Assembly: GCA_008973525.1 (NCBI GenBank) | Contig: WACJ01000076.1 | Span: 1,116,001 to 1,180,000 of the forward strand | DNA from: Stenopsyche tienmushanensis | Lineage: Eukaryota; Arthropoda; Insecta; Trichoptera; Stenopsychidae | DNA: 64,000 nucleotides | Direction of reading: 5' to 3' | Shown: one piece after another, positions 48,225 through 57,089 of the stretch | How the letters are laid out: every line of letters starts with the position of its first letter | Numbering within the stretch: the first letter of the stretch is position 1 | The notes under the pieces: model-generated | Database searches by the model: none | Told to the model about the DNA's origin: nothing | Seen by the model: only the letters and a program-made list of their open reading frames with translations | Made by a program: the position numbers and the translations under genes

Positions 48225-48848
48225 TATTCAATATTTTTTTATGTTGAAATACAAAAAAAACTCGCATAAGTGATTGTGCTTTTAACCAATTTTCTCATTT
48301 ATGGCCATATATAAAACAATGTTGTGAGATCCTTTATGCAGTCGACCCTTCTATAACGTCGAGATAGGGACCAAGCTATAGAAGTGTAGTTTGTTAACAA
48401 GTGCATGTGATTAATATGCACAAATTAGCTGAATCCATGACGATAGGCTATGGGGTGGAAATATAACGAAGCTCATCCACAACAAACAAAATCGGACATT
48501 TCATGTGAAAGTATCATTTTTTTTAGGGTTGTTCTTATTTTCCACGAATTGAATTTTCGCAAAGTCCTCCCAGGACATTCGATACATTTCCATGCCGCAA
48601 AAATATTTATTGCTATTTAAAAACTGACAACGGTTTTCATTATTTATTGCGGTAAAGATGATTTACTACGTAGAGGTAAATATCGCTAACGTGCAAATAC
48701 ACCGCGTGATTTATTCCACGGAAACGTCAAACTTTCGCACATGGTACTTGGAAATTTCAAAAAATAAAACCGCCACACCACTGCGAATATTAGCAAGATT
48801 TTTCTCGATGAATAAGCGCAAAAAATGTTGGCGAAAATGTGTACTTAC
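48225..48848. other. 5' side of the 37 kb unc-5 intron
   Basis: At 48338-48375 is CAGTCGACCCTTCTATAACG, similar to the inverted GCTATAGAAGGATTGACTG at about 54310 and resembling a pogo-type terminus. The strong donor GTAAGT of the Ig1 exon lies at 48848-48843. Confidence 0.4.
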
Positions 48849-49062
48849 GAGCAACTTCCACGTAGGCCGGCTGACTGCGTATTTTTCCCTGTCCAGACCA
48901 TGCTATACAGCTGCAGTGGAATTTGTCTTTGCCGAAGAATTCCTCGACTTGATTCCTTGTCACATTGCATTCAGCCTCGACGATTCGAGCCCCAGTCTGA
49001 GGATGAACAAATTCAGTCTGTCTGGATCCGGAAAATCGGGCACCGTTGCATGCAAAATAGAC
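48849..49062 (-). CDS. unc-5: Netrin receptor UNC-5, exon with second half of Ig1
   Basis: Exon of 214 nt (71 codons plus one base): acceptor AG at 49064-49063, donor GTAAGT from 48848 downward. The peptide opens VYFACNG and contains VEEFFGKDKFHCSCIAW, a hallmark of UNC-5 Ig1 (families typically read VE-F-G--DYWCQCVAW). Cysteines at exon residues 5, 50 and 52, with the one in the preceding exon, supply the four cysteines of the two Ig1 disulfides known in this family. Cys32 is an additional cysteine, immediately before an N-glycosylation sequon (residues 33-35) that is conserved in position in UNC-5 proteins. The exon ends in the Ig1-Ig2 linker. The intron before it is 593 bp and the one after it 37.2 kb. 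A 144-codon plus-strand reading frame over this exon is an antisense shadow. Confidence 0.95.
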
Positions 49063-49655
49063 CTGGAAGTGTCAATAGATGTGCGATGTTAAACATTAAT
49101 CATATAAAATATCCGACAATCTTAAAATGTGTTGAATAAGTCCGACATGCTTTATTATATAAGCCTTTAGCTACAATGTTACTGCGGCGCTAATTGCTAA
49201 CATTTAAGACAAAATCCACAGCCGTCTCTCGCATTTTCTAGAGCCTGTACTTAGCAAAGAAGCCGAGTCTTCGTATTTTATTCGAAACGTTCGTCTATGT
49301 TGAACTCCATTTAATTGCAAGTGCAACAATCCCGAGACAATGTCGTATTTTGACAGTCATCGTCTGTAAGAGCATTCTCGAACCGGAGAAATAAATCCGG
49401 CGCACTCCTAATTGTTTACTCCAAACGTCTGAGAAACCATCCAATTAGTGAGATCTAAACTTGTTAATTACGCAGAGAAGGGTCCCAACCTCCGGAGATA
49501 ATCTGCAAACCGACGAAGACTTCAGGCCAGATGGCTAAAGAGAATGGAAGACGATCCCGTAATACGACTACGCCAAAAAGAAAAGTAGCGCGGATCCCCT
49601 CAGGGTTGAAATGGGTCCAATTTTAAGACATTTTCCCAAAATTTTAATTGGTTAC
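49063..49655 (-). other. unc-5 intron between the two halves of Ig1
   Basis: 593 bp GT..AG intron. Most looks unique. At about 49495-49600 there is a short stretch whose plus-strand conceptual translation (RRLQARWLKRMEDDP) loosely resembles the C-terminal tail of non-LTR retrotransposon polyproteins; this is weak. Confidence 0.7.
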
Positions 49656-50080
49656 CTCTAAAGCGTGTGCTGCTCTGCAACTCAACGTGGCCGGTTTGCT
49701 TTTGATAGTAAATGCGTCCTTGGGTTCCAATAAAAATATGGGAAGACCATTGGTGTTCGGCTGCAGATCATCATGGCTGAGAATATCATGATGATCGACG
49801 TCGTCCGTTTCCACATTATGATGATCCTTGTGATCGTGACTCGGATGCTTCGAATCAAATTGGTCGTAGTCTTCTTCCAGATCGTCCTCGTCGTTGATGA
49901 CCGGAACTTTGTGATTGGGGTTGTAAGGGTCGTACGGCTCCGGTTGGAGAGGATCCAAGTCCACATGATGCATCGATTCCTCCTTGGATTTGGGCGTTGT
50001 TGAATTGGCAATCTTGGAATCGGATTTCTTCTCGTGGCTCGTTTCATCCATCGAAGGAAAATGCTCCGGCAGAAGATCAC
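49656..50080 (-). CDS. unc-5: Netrin receptor UNC-5, exon with acidic linker and first half of Ig1
   Basis: Internal coding exon of 425 nt: acceptor AG at 50082-50081, donor GT at 49655-49654, entered in phase 2 and left in phase 0. UNC-5 is a single-pass neuronal receptor that mediates repulsion from netrin, alone or with DCC/Frazzled. The 141 complete codons start DLLPEHFPS, consistent with the mature N terminus just after a signal-peptide exon. Residues 25-27 form an N-glycosylation sequon. Residues 63-104 are very rich in Asp, Glu and His. From about residue 113 (PIFLLEPKDAF) the sequence matches the start of the UNC-5 Ig1 domain, with its B-strand cysteine in LSCRA at residue 134. The following exon continues the domain exactly in frame. 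The methionine in this exon is unlikely to be the start, because the reading frame is open back to a good acceptor and no signal peptide follows it. Confidence 0.93.
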
Positions 50081-50313
50081 CTGAAATTTAAAAACAATTT
50101 TATTTCATATTTATGCTGATATAATCTAATAACTACTATGAACGCGCACAAACACTACAACGTTAATGAGTAATCGCGCATATATGCGTTCGAACTCCAA
50201 TATTACAGAAATAAAATTCTCGCACATTGTGTGTGGAGATTAGTAAATCGGAGACAGAAACGGAAAGAGAGTCTTGGTTCTCATTATAGACTCGTACATC
50301 AATGGCAAGGTCG

Positions 50314-50720
50314 GACTGTAAAGGTACCCTTACACATATAAATATTCTCAAAGATTACTATCCATAGCGCTTCATTTTCAATGCCATGGTTCTATTTCTA
50401 ATACAATATTATCATTTATTTAGATCTTCGTATATCGTTAGTGGACTTCTTAGAATCATAATAAATAGTAGAAAAGTACCAAAAATGATTTAATTCGCCA
50501 GATTAACAGCGACATCTTCCGTCTCTCTCTGAGCGCAATGTGTTATTTTAACAGCGCTATCTTATGTGGCGCTGCGGGCATATCGCATCTGCAATACCGA
50601 CCGATCGCTTCTTGCGGGTGTACCGTTGTCGATTGAGTGGTGACGCGCGGGAGGCGGGAGTCGGAAAGAATCGTCGGTTAGCCTTGGATGCGGGAGGACG
50701 TCCTTCCCGCAGCCATTCTA
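50314..50720 (+). mobile_element. LTR-J 5' end followed by LTR-A
   Basis: 50314-50395 matches the J start (TGTAAAGGTACCCTTACACA ... GCGCTTCATTTTCAATGCCA). After about 95 unassigned bases, 50490-50717 is LTR-A including its hairpin (50683-50715). The J-before-A order is as at 743/741. Confidence 0.5.
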
Positions 50721-50924
50721 TAAATGTCTACCTCGAGTTATTTCTTTATACATAAATTCCTTAATAACATTTAAATATATTTTAATTCATTATTGGCAAA
50801 TCTTTTATCACCCAGCCATATTTTTAAGTTTGGAAAATAAAATCATTCAAGGGTTCTTTTAGTCCATTGTTTTGATTGTTTATTTATCTCAGATGTGAAT
50901 TTATGTACTTATGTTTCATCCATG

Positions 50925-51093
50925 GTTATGAATCGACGCAAAAACTCGGCTTTATTCTTGTGAAACATCGCCAACCACTCGATTGAAACATTCTCATGGC
51001 GCTGTTTTTCTTTCATTGTGAGCAAACCCGACACCCATCTTACGCACGGCTTTTTCATGTACAAATTTTCAGTCAGTATGCAATATATTTGTA
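50925..51093 (-). pseudogene. mariner transposase fragment
   Basis: Minus translation reads CVRWVSGLLTMKEKQRHENV and AEFLRRFITMDET, the conserved stretch before and at the first catalytic Asp of mariner transposases. It is cut off on its upstream side by the MITE at 51094. Confidence 0.65.
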
Positions 51094-51513
51094 GTGTTTC
51101 TGGACTATCATTATAATAATCTGGCGACTGAGTGCCGTTGGGTTTGGGAGAGGAGGGGGTTGAAATCTAGTGGAAATTCCACATAATTAAATATTACTAT
51201 ATAATTATTTTTTCTTAATTTTCTATAAATGGGTAAAATAAACAATAATTTATAAGTGTTATTAAGGCAACGCGTTAACAACATCTATTTGGTTTGGCGT
51301 TTTTATAAACGTAAACTATTTATTATAAGGTACTAAAAATAATTTATTCCAACATTTTAAAATTGACATCATTTTCTGGTTAACTTCGGCAAGTTTGAAC
51401 CAGTCTGGTACTATCTTAATAAGCTGGTGATAGTCTGGCAATGGAGGGGAGGGGCCCTCCCAAACCTAACGGCAGTCAGTCGCCAGACTGTCATAATGAT
51501 AGTCCAGTAACAC
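51094..51513. mobile_element. MITE with about 55-bp inverted termini
   Basis: Left end GTGTTTCTGGACTATCATTA, right end the inverse of GTGTTACTGGACTATCATTA. Similarity continues through TCTGGCGACTGAGTGCCGTT and GGTTTGGGAG. 420 bp, AT-rich interior, no protein. Target duplication not evident. Confidence 0.7.
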
Positions 51514-52880
51514 GCCACGACACAACTATTAAATTATTCACACATTAATTCAAACTTTTTAATCTGTAGTTGTAATAGAACAAAATAATTGTTTTGAAAC
51601 TGTGCAATATATTTTTTATCCAAATAAATTATTATTTAATGCAATTGATTTAAAGAAAATCACTTCTGAGCTTCCAAAGTCAATTCAAATCTGCAAACAT
51701 GTGAGGGATTTCAACTTCTAAATTCTATAAACAAAAAACCAACAACTATTATGAACTTAGTTTAGTTTTTAAAAAATCTCTAGATTATACCCTTTCCAAC
51801 AATATGTAACATGTCATACAAATCAGTCAATAAGTTGTTAAACTTAATAGTTACCAATTTGCCACGGTCTCTTGATCTGACACCACTGGATTTCTTTGTC
51901 TGTGAACGTGCCCTATTTCGTGGCTTATTCGATCTCCAGATTTGATATCAATGGTTTTCTTTATCCGGGGACGTACCTTATTCCATGGCTAGCACGGTCT
52001 TCAGATCTGACACCAATGGATTTCTTTGTCTAGAGACGTGCAGAAACATAGCAAAAGGGTTAGCTCCACAAAAAAAAATTGTCGCTTCATGTGTCAAACA
52101 CCCTGTATACACATTTATTTCAATAAACGATTACCAAATGGAATGCTTTGCGTTTTCGTTTAAGAAGCACATTAGTATTCGTTTTCATCGGGGACAAGCT
52201 TCTATTGAAGCATGCAACGGAAGCATTATTTCGTGATAAAAAGCTGACTAGCGGCAAAAGCTTGTAAGCTCGGAGATAACTGGTCAACAGATGTAGTTTA
52301 TCGTCGCTAATGCTGGCCGTAATTTGAAGAATAAAACACATGTTAATGAAGCAACCGTCGGATGCTGTCCAAGTCGCTTTCGGCGGTAAACAAGTTAACG
52401 GATAACCGTAACGACAGCCGAAGGTGGCGATAATGTAAATTTCCCGAATGGCATTTGAATTACGGCCGCACCGAGCGATGCATTTGAATTCAATGCAGGT
52501 TACGGGTTATGACCGGCCAGGATATTAAGCCGCCTGCAACTGCATCCGGGCTGCATTTAACGTTTGCCCCCTGAATTTCATATTGGCCGTACATCAATTC
52601 GATACGTGGACCCACCAAATGACCTATGATTGCATACGTCATTATTATGCGCATAACGTATCGGGATGTTCCAGAATGATATTGCCGCCATGCTAATACA
52701 TATGGAACCTATACGATTTGTACACAAATTTGGATATCATACATAGGCAAACACGACGTGCTATTCATGTAATCTGGCACGTCAATCTCAAATGCCTTTT
52801 TTGCATCTAAATTCGATTAAGACTAATTTTCTGCATCTGAAAAAGAAAAAGTTTTATTATACTGAAGCCATGAGGTTCAA
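51514..52880. other. Intronic sequence, unique-looking
   Basis: 51840-52030 contains an internal near-duplication (GGTCTCTTGATCTGACACCA at about 51866 versus GTCTTCAGATCTGACACCAA at about 51990, both followed by TGGATTTCTTTGTC). 52300-52700 is GC-richer. Short frames are unrecognised. Confidence 0.35.
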
Positions 52881-52884
52881 TCGA

Positions 52885-53085
52885 GAGGTCATGGACATGT
52901 ACGGGGCCGAAACTCATATAAGGCTGAGACCGAGTGGCAGTAGACCCGTCGGAAGAACTCGTTTGTGACAGGCAGACATAGACGTCACACGTCCGAGCCT
53001 GGGCAATTGTAGGGAAGAAGCTCTTGACAGACTGGAGTTCTCATATAAGGATGTGTGAGCCACCTATGTAAGATTTGTAAAGTAG
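52885..53085 (+). pseudogene. Non-LTR retrotransposon (LINE) ORF2 tail fragment
   Basis: Plus translation includes RLRPSGSRPVGRTRL and EEALDRLEF with one stop between. The RPVGRPRxRW...A-DR-xW pattern is typical of the C-terminal end of many insect LINE polyproteins. Too short for clade assignment. Confidence 0.45.
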
Positions 53086-53099
53086 GGCAGGGCAGGGAT

Positions 53100-53440
53100 G
53101 CAGACTGAAAATTGTCCAATATGTTTTTATTTTTTTAAAAAAAGATATAAGCTGGTAAAGTGTAAGGGGTAAAAAAGGTGTATCCTAGTTAAAAATACAA
53201 TTTAAAAAAAGTTTTAATTTTTTTAAAAATAGTTAAAAATAAAATTTCGACACAAATCTGGTAGAAACAATGGATAATTTTATAGAGAAGATTTATACTA
53301 AATTTAAAGTAAATCAGTTAAAAATAATTTGAGATATGATGTCAACCGTGTTGAAAAAAGTAGTTTTGAAAAAAATGCGTTTGATGATTTAATTCCAAAC
53401 TTTGAAAATATGCAAAAAAAACCCATAACCATTTGAGTAG
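53100..53440 (-). repeat. AT-rich repeat family F copy
   Basis: Reverse-oriented: GTAAAGTGTAAGGGGTAAAA, CAAATCTGGTAGAAACAATG and TTGAGATATGATGTCAACCG. Confidence 0.55.
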
Positions 53441-53445
53441 TGAAC

Positions 53446-54464
53446 TTATTTTAAATCTTCGTAGATGCTATATTCGTATATCCGCCACTTATCGTCCATA
53501 CAAATCCATTTATCCATCATGACCGCGCAGCGTGTATGAAGCTTGTATATAAATACATAAACACCGTCAAACATAAATAATACACTCGAAATCGATTCAT
53601 CTGGGTTATTATTATTCGATAAATATACCGACACAAAACTGTGTTTATAGATAATATTTATGCGATGATTTTTCCATTGCCGTTCACAAATGATTAAATC
53701 GGGATAAGATTATTTTAATTAAAAAAAATAAGAATGAGTGCCAATTTATCATCCACAGAAAACCCTGCCCTATTTGATTAATCGTGTCAGCTTTTTTTTC
53801 ATAATCTTTATAAAAACACTTCAATCTATTTTTTTTTTTGTTTGTATATATTGATACATGGGTTGTTTCATCGACTTATTGTCAATGCCATGATACACAC
53901 GTTGTATCATGCGTATTATGCTATAAGTTTTTAACATAGAATTTTAAAAAATCAGAAATATTTTATTAGAAAAACGATGGATTTTTTAACTTTTTTTTTA
54001 GATCTAAGCCTAATTAATATTAGCCCATTGAGTACTAAACTAATTTGAAATCATCATAAACTAAGATGCTATATTTGCATGTCCGCCACTTATCATCCGT
54101 ACAAATCTACTTATCTGTCAGAACCATCGCAGAGTGTATGAAACTTGTACATAAATAAATAAACACTGTCGATAGCACACGATATTCCTATAGCGTCCAT
54201 CTGGTTTGCGGCGTCTTTCACCTAAGCAACGGATAAAATACATAAAATAATATTCATTTTAATGTATATTTTTTTAATGAGTCTTTCTAAAGTGTGGTCC
54301 CTATTTTGTCGCTATAGAAGGATTGACTGTATATAATTGATTTGTTTTGATTTGCATTATTTATAATGATTCGATCCGAAAGGACCATACTTTATGGTAT
54401 TCAACTTCATGCATTAACGCTGTTAATATGTGTAGATTTAATTCGACCCACTTCTGACACCATT
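53446..54464 (-). mobile_element. LTR-J fragments and a primer site
   Basis: J pieces at 53446-53620 and 54050-54200 (CCGCCACTTATCGTCCATAC, GTGTATGAAGCTTGTATATA) and, at the upper end, an LTR end GTTACA at 54464 followed by primer site 54445-54462 (TGGTGTCAGAAGTGGGTC) and the start of the leader hairpin. 54290-54340 is the pogo-like end noted at 48338. Confidence 0.45.
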
Positions 54465-54479
54465 GTAACGTAGTGGAGC

Positions 54480-55950
54480 GGGGTATTTTCTATGAGCGCC
54501 ATGAACATATTTACAGCGCAAATTAATTTTGAAAAAACATTATCGTTTTAGCTTATCTTTCCTCTAAGAGATTATTGATGTCGTCATTAATCACAAATTT
54601 AAAAATTGCTCCTATCAAGATCTCAAAAAGTAGTTCGGGCACAATTTTACAGTTCATAAAAACACAAATCATTGAGGCCCAAAAAAAAAACATTTGAATA
54701 AATTCCTAGAGCATCCTGTATTCTTAACAACCCTACTTATAATTTACATAATAACACACAGAGCAACTAGCGTCTTTAATAAAACATCCCGGACAAATGC
54801 ATAACATGCAGTATCATTAACGTAAATTATGTTAATAAAAATATGCTTACAACGCCTAAGTATTCTTAATACACTATTATTTCTCATGGGAGACAAAAAA
54901 TGCCGGATAACAGAATTTAATCGCTACAAATCTCAGGTCGTTAAGCCATCGATTGCCATCAAACGGTGTTTGAAAAAAATACAGAAGACCGTGGAAATGG
55001 CATTTGGAAACAATAGCCGGGCTGAAAACAGGCTCTCACGCTAATTTAAAAATTAATTATGAATCAGTTAATTTAATAATAAGTTTAATCTATTAATTGC
55101 GATTATATCATACACGTTTAAAGGGGGTTAATATTAATTACGGCTGACAAGAGCGCCAACATTGCTATTATAATTTCTCCACACAATAGTGGGCGCGCGT
55201 ATCTTAATTAAAATTCAACTTAAATTATGCGTATTAATATCAGCGTGGGAGCTTCTGACTGAACCTTATTTTTCCACATTATTTTTTTTTTTTGGAATCG
55301 GGGAATTTACCCGAATTAATTTGTTTAGTTAATGCTCGCATGATTGGCACTAATGTTCACAAAACCGCATTTGAAACGATCCATTTGCGACGATTAAATC
55401 ATTTCGGGACTCGTGTGTCATGCGAGCTCGTCTTATTTTTAAAACAGGATTCCGGGAATTCTCTACGTTGGCCCGCTTGGATCGAAGGACCGAAGTAAGG
55501 GAGTAAAATTCTTGCTGATTCATATCTTTATTGGATGTCTTAGGATGATTAATTTGTTTTTTCTTCGTTAAAAAAGATTTATTTCTCGAGATGCCTCGTA
55601 TATTGTAAGCGTGTTTTTTCCGTCCTGAGATCTTTATTATATTCGTAATAAATTCACTCCATCCTACAAAGTTGCTATGGCTTTTTGTTTAACGAACCGT
55701 ATATTAAAACTGTTCATAGGCTCTATCCAGTGGCTGTAAATCTAATTCCATGACATAAATTAATTTATCAGACATACGCTATTAATCGCCATTTTGTATC
55801 ATAATCTTATATTTACAGATTGTTTGCGTATAACACACAAAATATCGTGTTACATAAGGTATATCAATAACGACTATGAATACAAATTATCAAATTTAAT
55901 TTTCGAAATCATCAACAATATGCAACAAGTCATCGAAAATTGAACCTCCT
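54480..55950. other. Intronic sequence, unassigned
   Basis: AT-rich; frames at 54829 and 55292 (+) are unrecognised. No repeat family assigned. Confidence 0.4.
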
Positions 55951-55953
55951 AAA

Positions 55954-56780
55954 CAGGGAATCCAATCCCGGGATCCCGGACAGTTTTAGGTGCTCATGAA
56001 TCCCAGGATTAGTAAACGTTATCCCGAAAAATTCGGTATTGAAGTTTTAATTTAAACTACTAAATCGAAATCTGGACGCTTAGAAACAGAGGCGTAACTA
56101 CTAATTGGCGAGCTTAGGCGACGCCTAAGAGCAGGAAATGTCTATAATCTATGTATACATATACTCAGTACACATATGTTTTTCAAATTGTTATGTTAAC
56201 CTTTCCATACCGGTGATGTATTTACTACACCTCGACTCTAATAATGGGAATATCGATATGAAATATAATAGAAACGGGGCTCAAAATTAGTATATTCCTC
56301 CGTAATATAATTACGAATCACATCAAAGTATTACAGTATATAAATATTCATTTGCAGCGACGGAAATAAATAATTGGTCGGGAAATCGGGAATTTTGCGA
56401 GTTTTTTAGTCACATTGTGGTGTTATACAAAAATGAGGACTCAGGCGGTCATCAAATCGAACTAGCATTTAAATATCTGATGACGATACCTCCAACGAAT
56501 GTGGAGGCTGAGCGTGCATTTTCAGCAGCAAGTTGCCTGGCTACCAAAATCAGATCCAGACTAAATGACGAAACACTCGATGCTTTAATGTTACTGTTAA
56601 TGTTGCATATTTTCAAATTAATATTTGAATTTTTTAGCCTTTTTTTGCCTTCAAATTATTTTTTATATTATTAGTAATTTTTGATCAAGTTTATCAATGT
56701 AATTTCTTAAACTATTGAAAATTCCGATCACGGGATCAGTCCTGGGATCCCGGGAACAAAATTTTGGCTCGGGATTGGAT
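55954..56780 (+). mobile_element. hAT family G element with transposase remnant
   Basis: Starts CAGGGAATCCAATCCCGGGA, contains the whole family body and ends near 56780 in a damaged inverse terminus (GGGATCCCGGGAACAAAA, GGGATTGGAT). The frame at 56417-56674 identifies the superfamily. Abutted on the right by LTR-A. Confidence 0.75.
56417..56674 (+). pseudogene. hAT transposase C-terminal dimerisation region
   Basis: 85-codon frame with IELAFKYLMTIPPTNVEAER, then AFSAASCLATKIRSRLNDET and DALMLL. This is the hAT C-terminal dimerisation motif (typically P-TS--ERxFSxAG ... RxxL-P-x-xxLxFL). The N-terminal DNA-binding and catalytic domains are missing; the start is only the first ATG left after the deletion. 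Confidence 0.8.
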
Positions 56781-56782
56781 GC

Positions 56783-57079
56783 ACCACCGTTGCTGGTTGG
56801 GTAGTGACGCACAAGAGGCGAGAGTCGTCAGTTAGCCTTGGCTGCGGGAGGTCGTCCATCCAGCAGCCAGATCTCTCTTTCTCGTGTGGAATAAACAGTT
56901 ATTTAGAGAAGAGTGTCTTTCTATTCGATGCCCGTATATTCCCATCAATTCGTCCAGCAACATCACGGTCCGATAGAAAAACGTACCCGTGTGCTAGCGC
57001 AGCCATCCCGGCGAGCATGTGAGGGCCGGGAGCTGCCCGGGGACTCTGCCCCCGAGAGAGCCCCCGCCTTAACGTTACA
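56783..57079 (+). mobile_element. LTR family A, 5'-truncated
   Basis: Begins inside the family (ACCGTTGCTGGTTGGGTAGT), has the hairpin, GTGGAATAAACAG, the 100-bp GC-rich 3' part, and ends CCGCCTTAACGTTACA at 57079. Frames of 72 and 104 codons here are LTR-derived. Confidence 0.7.
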
Positions 57080-57089
57080 TGTTCTTCCA

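Noticed and set aside
48658..49139. Plus-strand frames of 144 and 104 codons
   Set aside because: They lie antisense over the UNC-5 Ig1 exon (49062-48849), whose minus-strand reading is a clear domain match with good splice sites.
49682..50080. Arginine/isoleucine-rich 132-codon minus frame and the 76-codon plus frame over the linker exon
   Set aside because: Out-of-frame shadows of the acidic linker exon; the in-frame reading continues into Ig1.
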